Assembly (NCBI GenBank): GCA_026225435.1
Contig: JAMFST010000122.1
Span: 1-12,482 of the forward strand
Reading direction: 5' to 3'
DNA length: 12,482 nt
Source: Labilithrix luteola
GTDB taxonomy: Bacteria > Myxococcota_A > Polyangia > Polyangiales > Polyangiaceae
Part shown: positions 6,327-12,482 of the stretch, in pieces
Layout: every line of letters begins with the position of its first letter
Numbering within the stretch: position 1 is the stretch's first letter
Notes under the pieces: model-generated
Databases searched by the model: none
What the model was told of the DNA's origin: nothing
The model's input: only the letters and a program-made list of their open reading frames with translations
Position numbers and translations under genes: made by a program

Positions 6327-7946
6327 TCAAACCTCCAGAAGACGGCGGGCGACGACGTGCGCCTGGATCTCGTTGGCGCCTTCGAAGATCGACAGGACGC
6401 GCGAATCGACGAGCAGGCGGCTGGCCGTGTACTCCTCGGCGAAGCCGTTGCCGCCGTGGATCTGCACCCCGGCGTCGGCCGCTTCCCAGGCGGCGCGGGT
6501 GGCGAGCAGCTTGGCCATGCCGGCCTCGAGGTCGCAGCGATCGCCGCTGTCCTTGCGGGTGGCGGCGTAGTGGGTGAGGACGCGCGCGGCTTGCACCGTG
6601 CACACCATGCGCGCCAGCTTCCGGGCCACGCGGGGGAAGCCGAGGATCGGCTGCCCGAACTGGATGCGCTCGCGGGCGTAGCTGGCCGCCTCGTCGAGCG
6701 CCGCCTGCGCCAGGCCGACGCCACGCGCCGCCGTCTGGATACGCGCGCTCTCGAAGGTGGTCATGAGCTGCTTGAAGCCCAGCCCTTCCTTCTCGCCGAG
6801 CAGGTTCTCCGCCGGCACCTTGAAGCCGTCGAAGGAGAGCTCGTACTCCTTCATCCCGCGGTACCCGAGCACGGTGATCTCGGTGCCACTGAGCCCCGGG
6901 TCGACGAAGTCGTCCTCCCGCCGCGTCTTGGGCGCGAGCAGCATCGACAGGCCGGCGTACCCCGGCTCCCCTTCCTTCGTCCGTACCAGCAGCGTCATCA
7001 GGTCGGCGCGCGCCGCGTGGGTGATCCAGGTCTTCTGCCCGCGGACGATCCAGGAGTCCCCCTCCTTCACCGCGCGCGTGCCGAGTCGAGCCAGGTCCGA
7101 GCCGTTGTTCGGCTCGGTGAACACCGCCGTCGGGATGATCTCCCCCGAGGCGAGCAGCGGAAGCCACTTCTCCTTCTGCGCCTGCGTTCCGCCCGCGAGG
7201 ATCAGCTCCGCGGCGATCTCCGAGCGCGTGCCCAGCGAGCCGACGCCGATGTACCCGCGCGACAGCTCCTCGGTCACCACGCACATGGCGACCTTGGACA
7301 TCCCGAGACCGCCGTGCTCCTCGGGGATGGTCAGCCCGAAGACGCCCAGCTCGGCCATCTTCGTGATCAGCTCCATCGGGATGAGGACGTCCTTGCGGTG
7401 GATGTCCTGCGCCAGCGGCTTCACCTCGCGGTCGACGAAGCGGCGGAACTCCTTGCGGGTCGCCGTCAGCGTGTCGTCCTCGAGCGCGAAGGCGTCGATC
7501 GCCTCGGTCGCCAGCGGGGCGTAGGCCTCGTAGGTCGTCTCCGCGTCGGCGAAGGCTTCGAGGTCCGGCCCGTACATTTCCAGGAGCTGCGCCGGGCTGA
7601 TCCCCAGCTCGGCGAGCGAGACGTTCTCGGTCTGCCCCAGGTTCACTCCGGCGCGCAGCTGGCGAAGGAGCTCGGCGGTGTAGGTGCGCACCAGGCGCTT
7701 CTCCGTCGACTCCTCCCCGCCCTTCACGCTGGCGACCTTCAGCTCCCAGGCAGCCAGCTGCTTCACCGCCGCGATCTCCGTCGCCAGGTAGGCGAGCGCG
7801 TGCGCCGCCATCTGGTTCGCGTCGAGCTTCTTGGCGCTGACCTTTCCGTTCTCGGTCACCTGCCCGAGGAGGTGCGCCTTCGCCTGCGCGAAGATCCGGT
7901 CGAGCGTCTCGATCGCCTGCGGGACAGCGGAGATCGTGGCGGCCAT
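6327..7946 (-). CDS. mcd: (2S)-methylsuccinyl-CoA dehydrogenase
   Basis: A 539-residue FAD acyl-CoA dehydrogenase expected to oxidise (2S)-methylsuccinyl-CoA to mesaconyl-CoA, passing electrons to electron-transfer flavoprotein. The catalytic core starts near residue 160, preceded by an unusually long, mostly helical N-terminal extension that ordinary acyl-CoA dehydrogenases (about 380-400 residues) lack and that is characteristic of Mcd. Core motifs: TEPNNGSDLA (277-286), TWITHAARAD (306-315), QIHGGNGFAEEY (495-506) and the catalytic-base region SIFEGANEIQ with Glu522. ATG at 7946 overlaps the stop of the lyase gene by one base (TGATG) and is followed four bases after its own stop by mch, so co-translation is likely. 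A different long acyl-CoA dehydrogenase is possible but unlikely in this context. Confidence 0.88.
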   Translation of the reverse strand: MAATISAVPQAIETLDRIFAQAKAHLLGQVTENGKVSAKKLDANQMAAHALAYLATEIAAVKQLAAWELKVASVKGGEESTEKRLVRTYTAELLRQLRAGVNLGQTENVSLAELGISPAQLLEMYGPDLEAFADAETTYEAYAPLATEAIDAFALEDDTLTATRKEFRRFVDREVKPLAQDIHRKDVLIPMELITKMAELGVFGLTIPEEHGGLGMSKVAMCVVTEELSRGYIGVGSLGTRSEIAAELILAGGTQAQKEKWLPLLASGEIIPTAVFTEPNNGSDLARLGTRAVKEGDSWIVRGQKTWITHAARADLMTLLVRTKEGEPGYAGLSMLLAPKTRREDDFVDPGLSGTEITVLGYRGMKEYELSFDGFKVPAENLLGEKEGLGFKQLMTTFESARIQTAARGVGLAQAALDEAASYARERIQFGQPILGFPRVARKLARMVCTVQAARVLTHYAATRKDSGDRCDLEAGMAKLLATRAAWEAADAGVQIHGGNGFAEEYTASRLLVDSRVLSIFEGANEIQAHVVARRLLEV

Positions 7947-9004
7947 CAGGAGATCCCCAGCTCCTTGGCGATCGCCGGATCGAGCCGGCCGAGGGCGAAG
8001 GCCTGCTGCAGCGCCACGCGGTAGATGCGGTCGGTCGCGCGGTCGCTCATCTTGCCGTCGATCATGACGGCGCCGCGCCCTTCCTTCTCCGCCTGGATGA
8101 AGAGGCGCGCCGCGTCGACCGCCTCGGCGATCACCTTGTCGGCGATGCCGAACACCTCGAGCGCGATCTGCGTCTGCGCCGGGATGCCGGTCCACTTGCC
8201 GCGGAAGCCGAACGACTTGGCCAGCTCCGCGTCGTGGCGGCACTCCTCGAGCGCCGCCTCCTGCTGCTCCGGCGTCTTGTCCTTGGTCGGGTAGTTCAGG
8301 GTCATCTCGCTGATCGCCGGGATGCCGACCGAGGCGGCCGCCTTGACGATGCGCGCGCGGGCGTGATCGACCAGCGGGTGCTCGGTGCGGTACGGCTCAC
8401 CGATCATGCGCAGCGAGCCCCAGTAATCGAAGGCGCCGAAGATGAGCCCCACGAGGCGGTCGCTGGCCTGGGCGATCTCGAAGACCTGCTCCTCGGCCGA
8501 CACGCTCTCGATGAGCACCTCGAACTTGATCTTCCCCTTGGGAAGGCCGAGCTCCTCTTCCAGCGCGGTGAGCGTCTGGTCGATGGAGCGCACCTCGTCG
8601 GCCGACTCCGCCTTCGGGTAGACGAGCCCATCGAGCTTGGCGCCGCACCCGCGCACGACGTAGGCGATGTCCGAGTGCGAGGGATCGAGCTCGAGGCCGC
8701 GCGGACGGAACGTCTTGATGCGACGCCCCCAGTCGAGATCGTTCACCGCCTTGATGACGTTGTCGCGCCCCTGCTTGAGGAGGTCGTCGTTGCCGCGGGG
8801 GATGCTGTCCTCGAGGTCGAGCATGACGAGGCTGGCCGCGCTCTTGGTCGCCGCCGTCTCGACGTACTTGGCGACGGTCGCCGGGGTGGTCAGGTGGGCC
8901 ATCTGCACCAGCCACTTGGCCGGCACGTCCCGCTCGCGCGCGGACTCCCGCTCGATCAGCTTCTGGTTGCGTGCGCGGGCCTGCTCCTCGATCGACGTCG
9001 TCAT
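7946..9004 (-). CDS. mcl1: CitE-family lyase, probable beta-methylmalyl-CoA lyase
   Basis: A 352-residue HpcH/HpaI-CitE superfamily protein, expected to cleave beta-methylmalyl-CoA to glyoxylate and propionyl-CoA, and perhaps to handle malyl-CoA. Family landmarks are LVMLDLEDSIP (59-69), FEVLIES with Glu166 and GAFDYWGS with Asp193, positions matching the Mg-binding Glu and Asp of Rhodobacter Mcl1, and GKWTGIPAQTQIA near 269-281. The substrate-binding Arg region reads FRPRGLE (Arg100/Arg102) rather than the usual VRxNG, and the late GKWxIHPxQ motif is altered, so this is a divergent member. The symbol is therefore provisional. ATG at 9004 fits the domain start; no Shine-Dalgarno is present. 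It is the first gene of the set. Confidence 0.8.
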   Translation of the reverse strand: MTTSIEEQARARNQKLIERESARERDVPAKWLVQMAHLTTPATVAKYVETAATKSAASLVMLDLEDSIPRGNDDLLKQGRDNVIKAVNDLDWGRRIKTFRPRGLELDPSHSDIAYVVRGCGAKLDGLVYPKAESADEVRSIDQTLTALEEELGLPKGKIKFEVLIESVSAEEQVFEIAQASDRLVGLIFGAFDYWGSLRMIGEPYRTEHPLVDHARARIVKAAASVGIPAISEMTLNYPTKDKTPEQQEAALEECRHDAELAKSFGFRGKWTGIPAQTQIALEVFGIADKVIAEAVDAARLFIQAEKEGRGAVMIDGKMSDRATDRIYRVALQQAFALGRLDPAIAKELGIS

Positions 9005-9012
9005 GGCGTAGG

Positions 9013-9041
9013 TTTTTAGCGCAACGCGGCACGCACCCCAA
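9013..9041 (-). promoter_or_regulatory. Candidate promoter for the lyase-mcd-mch-mce set
   Basis: On the minus strand, TTGGGG (9041-9036) and TAAAAA (9018-9013) are separated by 17 bases, a reasonable though weak match to a housekeeping-sigma promoter. The -10-like box ends eight bases before the lyase ATG, which predicts a transcript with almost no leader, and no Shine-Dalgarno is present. Confidence 0.35.
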
Positions 9042-9060
9042 CGCCCCAAATCGCCGTCGC

Positions 9061-9089
9061 TTGCCTTTTCTTCGCGCCTCGTCGATACG
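9061..9089 (+). promoter_or_regulatory. Candidate promoter for the lipoprotein-corA set
   Basis: TTGCCT (9061-9066) and GATACG (9084-9089) are spaced by 17 bases on the plus strand. The match is weak (about 4/6 and 3/6). The predicted transcription start falls on or next to the ATG at 9096, again implying a leaderless or near-leaderless mRNA. Confidence 0.28.
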
Positions 9090-9095
9090 TTTCGG

Positions 9096-9725
9096 ATGGC
9101 CTTTTTTGGTGAGTCGACACAGGGATTGCTTGGACTTGGTGCGCTCGCGCTCGTGAGCATGGGATCGGTGGGCTGCAAGAGCCTGGCGCCCCCCTTCGAC
9201 GCCATGCGGGGCCAGCCGGTCACCGTGCTGCGCCTGCAGAACTACGAGCCGCCGGCCGCCGCCGCGCCGCAAGCCGCGTCGATCCAGCTCCCGGCGCAGA
9301 TCCAGGGCTGGCTCACCGCCGGCGCCCAGCTCCTTCCGCCGGGGCTTCTGCCGCCGGGGCTCCTGCCGGGCAGCGCGCCCGCCGCGCCGGTCTCCAACGA
9401 TCTGCGCTTCCACAACTTCCGCATCCTCGGCTCGACCGGGCTGACCGCCGCCTCGGATCGTGACGAGGTGCTCGACATCTTCGGCCACCAGGGGAACTTC
9501 GACTCGCGCCCGGCGACCTGCATGTACGCCGAGTTCGGCTTCGCCATCGGCCAGCTGCAGGCGCAGCCGGGCGTCGGCACCCAGGACATCCTCGTGAGCC
9601 TCTCCTGCGAGCAGGTCCAGGCGTTCAACTTCAACTGGCCGTACCCCTCGGCCACCGCCATCCCCACCGACACGGCCAAGCGCATCGTGGCGATCGCGCA
9701 GAAGGCCTTCGGCGGCGGCGCCTGA
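9096..9725 (+). CDS. Putative lipoprotein of unknown function
   Basis: A 209-residue protein with a hydrophobic N-terminus (GLLGLGALALVSMG) ending in SVGC with Cys27, a plausible though not perfect lipobox. A proline-rich spacer carries a repeated PPGLL (residues about 81-92). The C-terminal domain, about residues 105-205 (NDLRFHNFRILGS, DEVLDIFGHQGNFDSRPATCMY, QDILVSLSCEQVQAFNFNWPY), looks folded, with two further cysteines, but I recognise no family. The gene stop is one base before the inferred start of corA, so the two are probably one operon. The ATG follows a weak promoter-like element directly and has no Shine-Dalgarno. An envelope role beside a Mg transporter is only suggested by position. 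Confidence 0.75.
   Translation: MAFFGESTQGLLGLGALALVSMGSVGCKSLAPPFDAMRGQPVTVLRLQNYEPPAAAAPQAASIQLPAQIQGWLTAGAQLLPPGLLPPGLLPGSAPAAPVSNDLRFHNFRILGSTGLTAASDRDEVLDIFGHQGNFDSRPATCMYAEFGFAIGQLQAQPGVGTQDILVSLSCEQVQAFNFNWPYPSATAIPTDTAKRIVAIAQKAFGGGA
9336..9370 (+). repeat. 15-bp tandem repeat encoding PPGLL
   Basis: Two near-identical 15-bp units (9336-9350 and 9351-9365, one mismatch) plus a partial third encode PPGLLPPGLLPG in the linker of the lipoprotein. The repeat keeps the frame, so copy-number changes would alter only linker length. Confidence 0.7.
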
Positions 9726-9726
9726 T

Positions 9727-10728
9727 CTGATCTCCACGTATCCGGTCGAAGGAGACATCGCCGGCGCGAGCTGGATCGATCTCCTCGACGCTACCCCGGA
9801 CGAGTGCCGGCAGATCGAGCAGCAGCGCGGTCTGCGGGTGCCGTCACGTGCGAGCATCGAGGAGATCGAGGCCACCAGCCGCGCCTACGCGGAGAAGGGC
9901 GCGCTCTACCTGTCGACGTCGCTCCCCACGCGGAACCACGGCAGCGACCCGGTCGACACCGAGGAGATGCACGACGGCTCCGGCGTCACCTACGTCGGCT
10001 TCGCCCTCTCGGACGAGCTGCTGCTCACGGTGCGCTTCGCTCACATGCCGGCGTTCGACCTCATCGCCCAGCACGCGCGCGACGAGGCCGACGACAAGGC
10101 CGCCCCCTGGGACATCCTCCTGCGCATCGTCGAGAAGATCGTCGACCTCACCGCCGACCGGCTCGAGACCATCGCCGCCGGTCTCTCCGAGATCTCCCAC
10201 GAGACGTTCCGCGCCGACCGCGCCGGCGACAGCGGGAGCACCCGCCGTCAGCGCCGCAGTCCGGCGGTCGTCAGCAAGAAGCTGCGCGGAGCCCTCCGTC
10301 GCCTCGGCACCATCGGTGATCTGCTCTGGGAGGCGCGCGACAGCCTCACCGGCATGATGCGCATCGCCCACCGCCTGGCCGACGAGCACTCGGCCTCGCT
10401 GATGGGGACCGGCCAGCCGCGGGTCGAGCCGATCATGCTCGATCTCAAGTCGCTCAGCGACAGCCGCGAGCAGCTCTCGGGCAAGGTCCAGTTCCTCCTC
10501 GACGCGACGCTCGGCTTCATCAACATCGAGCAGAACGACATCGTGCAGACGCTCACCGTCGCCTCGGTGGCCGGCATCCCGCCGGTGCTGGTGGCGGGCG
10601 TCTACGGGATGAACTTCCAGCACATGCCGGAGCTGTCGTGGCGCCTCGGCTACCCGCTGGCGCTGGGGATGATCGTGGTGACGGCGATCATCCCGGTCCT
10701 CTGGTTCAAGGCCCGGGGCTGGATGTGA
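9727..10728 (+). CDS. corA: CorA-family magnesium/divalent cation transporter
   Basis: An inner-membrane Mg2+ (Co2+/Ni2+) channel protein. The C-terminus has the signature YGMNF (GMN at 294-296 counting from 9727), a first membrane helix at about 272-292, a PEL-W-LGYP loop and a second helix at about 310-328, ending in basic residues. Charged helices at 130-260 fit the cytoplasmic stalk. The conserved CorA N-terminus (SWIDLLDATPDE..., RVPSRASIEEIEATSRAYAEKGALYLS) is fully encoded from about 9730, yet this frame has no ATG, GTG or TTG before GTG 9838. I place the start at CTG 9727, giving 333 residues, the family's normal length. GTG 9838 would delete 37 residues including conserved ones. The gene follows a lipoprotein gene by one base and overlaps the next gene by four. 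Confidence 0.88.
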   Translation: MISTYPVEGDIAGASWIDLLDATPDECRQIEQQRGLRVPSRASIEEIEATSRAYAEKGALYLSTSLPTRNHGSDPVDTEEMHDGSGVTYVGFALSDELLLTVRFAHMPAFDLIAQHARDEADDKAAPWDILLRIVEKIVDLTADRLETIAAGLSEISHETFRADRAGDSGSTRRQRRSPAVVSKKLRGALRRLGTIGDLLWEARDSLTGMMRIAHRLADEHSASLMGTGQPRVEPIMLDLKSLSDSREQLSGKVQFLLDATLGFINIEQNDIVQTLTVASVAGIPPVLVAGVYGMNFQHMPELSWRLGYPLALGMIVVTAIIPVLWFKARGWM

Positions 10729-11264
10729 AGACCGCGGCGGCTCGTTCGGTGCTGCGAGGGCTGGCCCTCCCCATCGCGCTGTTCGTGCTCGACGGGCTGG
10801 TGATGGGCCAGGGGGTCCTGACGGCGCTCGTCGCCGCGGGGGCGGTGGTGGTCAGCGCGCCGCTGGCGGTCCTCGCCAAGGTGGCGCACCGCGAGGAGGC
10901 GTTCCTCGGCCACCTGCGGCGGGCGATCGTCTATCCCGCGACCGCCGCCGCCGTCATCGGCTTCGTCGCGCTCGGGAACCTGCACGCGCACCGGGTCGCG
11001 GACCGTGTCGTCGCCGCCTGCGACGCCTACCGCACGGCCCACGGGCGCTACCCCACGAAGCTCGACGACCTCGTCCCCGAGCAGCTGCCGTCCGTGCCGC
11101 GCGCCAAGCCCACGCTGATGTTCGGGAGCTTCTTCTACTCGGACGGGCACGCGGTGACCGGCGAAGACGGCAAGCAGCACCCCTCGCTGATGTACGTGCA
11201 GATCCCGCCCTTCGGCCGGCCCGTGTACCTCTTCGACGAGAAGCGCTGGTCGTACCTCGACTGA
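10725..11264 (+). CDS. Membrane protein with pseudopilin-like C-terminal domain
   Basis: A 179-residue protein starting at GTG 10725, overlapping the corA stop by four bases (GTGA), so translation is likely coupled. Three hydrophobic segments are visible: about 11-28, 30-52 and 68-85. The remainder is soluble: ACDAYRTAHGRYPTKLDDLVP (98-118) then a short beta-rich tail ending in RPVYLFDEKRWSYLD. The YRxxxGRYPxxLxxLVP pattern is typical of the domain after the helix in type II secretion pseudopilins, but the N-terminal prepilin cleavage motif is absent and three membrane segments precede it. I do not recognise a named family. Linkage to corA suggests a membrane partner, but the sequence gives no reaction. 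Confidence 0.7.
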   Translation: MKTAAARSVLRGLALPIALFVLDGLVMGQGVLTALVAAGAVVVSAPLAVLAKVAHREEAFLGHLRRAIVYPATAAAVIGFVALGNLHAHRVADRVVAACDAYRTAHGRYPTKLDDLVPEQLPSVPRAKPTLMFGSFFYSDGHAVTGEDGKQHPSLMYVQIPPFGRPVYLFDEKRWSYLD

Positions 11265-11273
11265 CCCGAATCA

Positions 11274-11292
11274 GAGCACCGAGAGGGTGCTC
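11274..11292 (+). terminator. Possible terminator hairpin after the corA set
   Basis: A perfect 7-bp stem GAGCACC/GGTGCTC with a 5-base loop starts 9 bases after the stop at 11264. No T run follows on the plus strand, so it is at best a weak intrinsic terminator or an mRNA 3' end stabiliser. Confidence 0.4.
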
Positions 11293-11405
11293 AGAAACCG
11301 TGGAGATGGCTGCAAGGCTAGGGAGGGCGAGGGAGCCGCACGTAGGTGCGGTGACCGACCCCGACCGACGACTTGCGGCCATATCCGCGGTTTATGAGCG
11401 CCCTC
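11293..11405. other. Convergent intergenic region
   Basis: This 113-bp stretch lies between the pseudopilin-like gene and the TolC-like gene, which point towards each other. It contains a second hairpin, CCGCAC (11336-11341) / GTGCGG (11346-11351) with a 4-base loop. It could serve as a bidirectional terminator region; no gene was seen in it. Confidence 0.35.
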
Positions 11406-12236
11406 TCACTGAGCGTCGGCGCCGGCGAGGAGCGAGTTGCCGGTGGCCAGACGGAGCGCGGCGCGCGAGGCGGCGAGGCTGGAGTCGGCCTGGATGCGCC
11501 CCACGTCGGCGGCGACGGCGTCGCGGTTGGCCTGGATGGCCTCGAGCTGCGTGCCCACGCCCTTGGAGTAGCGATCCTTCGCCAGGTCCGCTTCGAGATG
11601 CGCCGCCTTCGAGCGCGCGTCGGCCGCCTTGGCCTGGACGATGTCCGCGTGGACCGTCCACCACGCCTGGTGGATGTCGTCGCCGGTCTGGATGCGTGAC
11701 CGCTCGTCGCGGACCTTGGCGACCTCGTTGGCCTCGCCCTGCGCCCGGATCTGCGGCTCGTTGGCGAAGTCGAGGTTCCAGGCGAGCTGCGCGCTGATCG
11801 TGTAGTCCGCGCTGTGGCCGAGGTAGAAGCCGTTCGCGTTGGTGACGTGCTCCACGCCCGAGGCCGAGAGCGCCGGCACCAGCGCGAGCTTGGCGGCGTT
11901 GGCGTTCGAGTCGGCCGCCTGCGCGTTCAGGCGCGCGACCTGCTCCGCCGGCGTCTGCCCTCCGCGGCTCTCCCAGGTCTCCAGCGACGCCTCCTCGTGC
12001 GCGTCGTCGAAGGCGAGCCCCTGGTCGGGCGCGACCTCGTCGTTGGGCGTGAGGCCGGTGAGCGTGGTCAGCTGGCGGCGCGACAGCTCGCGCTGCAGCT
12101 CGGCGTTGGCGACGTTCTGCTCCTGGGTCGCCACCTCGGCGAGCGCCTGCTGCACGTCGACCTCGGCGGCCACGCCGGCGGCGCGCTGCGACTGGGCGAT
12201 GCGCAGGTTCTCCTGCGCGGCAGCGAGCGCCACATG
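11406..12236 (-). CDS. TolC-family outer membrane efflux protein, N-terminally incomplete
   Basis: The roughly 275 residues from 12236 to the TGA at 11406 match the latter part of an outer-membrane efflux channel. The end of the first coiled-coil repeat is present (ENLRIAQSQRAAGVAAEVDV, ALAEVATQEQNV, RRQLTTLTGL). The second repeat follows, with a beta-strand insertion (LVPALSASGVEHVTNANGFYLG, ISAQLAWNLDF) and helices through DRYSKGVGTQLEAIQANRD to the C-terminus. Such proteins are usually 430-500 residues, so the signal peptide and first helices are missing. They would be expected upstream, where unrelated sequence is joined in frame. Codons are almost all G/C-ending, like the rest of the window. 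A role in tripartite efflux or type I secretion is inferred from the family. Confidence 0.82.
   Translation of the reverse strand, partial: HVALAAAQENLRIAQSQRAAGVAAEVDVQQALAEVATQEQNVANAELQRELSRRQLTTLTGLTPNDEVAPDQGLAFDDAHEEASLETWESRGGQTPAEQVARLNAQAADSNANAAKLALVPALSASGVEHVTNANGFYLGHSADYTISAQLAWNLDFANEPQIRAQGEANEVAKVRDERSRIQTGDDIHQAWWTVHADIVQAKAADARSKAAHLEADLAKDRYSKGVGTQLEAIQANRDAVAADVGRIQADSSLAASRAALRLATGNSLLAGADAQ
12213..12236. other. Chimeric junction, E1 beta to TolC
   Basis: Protein homology switches between VHVALAA (fits E1 beta) and ALAAAQENLRIAQ (fits TolC). The shared ALAA-coding GC-rich stretch could be the microhomology behind a misassembly or a recombination. Codon usage changes at the same point. 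Confidence 0.65.
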
Positions 12237-12482
12237 CACCATCGTGCCATAGGCAAGTACCGTAACCTCCGTCCCTGCCCGTGCGATCGCCGCCTTGCCG
12301 AGCGGGACCGCATAATGGCCTTCGGGAACCTCGCTGGCGGCATGACCAGCCCAGGATACCGCGGGTCGGTCCGGATGACCGTCGAACGGTCCAGCGTAGA
12401 GGCGCTTTGGCTCGAGAAAAATGATGGGGTCGTCGTCCTCGATCGAGGCGATCAGCAATCCTTTGGCGTCATAGGGGTTGGA
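12237..12482 (-). CDS. Alpha-keto-acid dehydrogenase E1 beta subunit fragment
   Basis: The same frame continues to the window edge and encodes about 82 residues typical of the beta subunit of branched-chain 2-oxoacid (or pyruvate) dehydrogenase E1: SNPYDAKGLLIASIEDDDP, IFLEPKRLY, VPEGHYAVPLGKAAIARAG and EVTVLAYGTMVHVA, the linker into the transketolase C-terminal domain. Both ends are missing. By hand count about 26 of its 82 codons end in A or T, whereas the first 80 TolC codons after it have none, and its GC is near 62 percent. The style recalls Sphingomonadales-type alphaproteobacterial proteins. I read it as foreign sequence joined to the TolC gene. Confidence 0.75.

Noticed and set aside
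6323..6724. Possible N-terminal extension of the mesaconyl-CoA hydratase in its own frame
   Set aside because: The frame stays open upstream, but ATG 6322 has a strong GGAGG and begins exactly where the family begins; the extra part overlaps mcd and is low complexity.
6315..8024. Plus-strand open frame of 569 codons opposite mcd
   Set aside because: Mirror frame of a well-supported dehydrogenase gene; composition is Arg/His/Leu-rich with no recognisable motif.
8397..9875. Minus-strand open frame crossing the lyase, the intergenic region and the lipoprotein gene
   Set aside because: It would overlap three supported features and has no coherent domain; only GC-driven absence of stops.
11406..12482. 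Genuine bifunctional E1 beta-TolC fusion protein
   Set aside because: Incompatible cell locations, both domains truncated at the join, and abrupt codon-usage change. A chimeric join is the simpler reading.

Overview
The window is very GC-rich with almost exclusively G/C-ending codons. It carries several hallmarks of a myxobacterium-like genome (Myxococcota, probably Polyangia-type): a cysteine-rich secreted protein with CxxDxDCxxGxxC-like repeats, a TPR/PEGA protein with a GGG...LLRF tail, a small lipoprotein with a CELVTDFDRSL mature N-terminus, and Asp/Ala/Gly-rich linkers. The taxon is inferred from protein style only. No RNA genes, CRISPR arrays or insertion sequences were seen, and no gene-free stretch exceeds 300 bp.

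Layout. 1-378 (+) is the end of a secreted Cys-rich protein, whose stop overlaps the start of threonine synthase thrC (378-1715, +). From 4578 down to 1751 on the minus strand lies an envelope cluster: an NlpC/P60-type lipoprotein, a TPR-PEGA protein and a small Asp/Ala-rich lipoprotein. From 9004 down to 4732, also minus, are four genes that read best as part of the ethylmalonyl-CoA pathway: a CitE-type (beta-methylmalyl-CoA) lyase, (2S)-methylsuccinyl-CoA dehydrogenase with its diagnostic N-terminal extension, a double-hotdog mesaconyl-CoA hydratase, and a methylmalonyl/ethylmalonyl-CoA epimerase. Together they would convert methylsuccinyl-CoA through mesaconyl-CoA and beta-methylmalyl-CoA to glyoxylate plus propionyl-CoA. 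The epimerase acts on ethylmalonyl-CoA upstream in the pathway and on methylmalonyl-CoA in propionyl-CoA assimilation. Crotonyl-CoA carboxylase/reductase and ethylmalonyl-CoA mutase are not in the window.

Divergent from that block, after a 91-bp intergenic region, is a tight plus-strand set: an unrecognised lipoprotein (9096-9725), a CorA-family magnesium transporter (9727-10728) that lacks a canonical start codon at its conserved N-terminus, and a membrane protein with a pseudopilin-like soluble domain (10725-11264).

The last segment is a TolC-family efflux protein on the minus strand (11406 to about 12236) that runs in frame into a fragment of an alpha-keto-acid dehydrogenase E1 beta subunit with different codon usage (about 12237-12482). 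This is most likely a chimeric join at a contig end rather than a real fusion protein.
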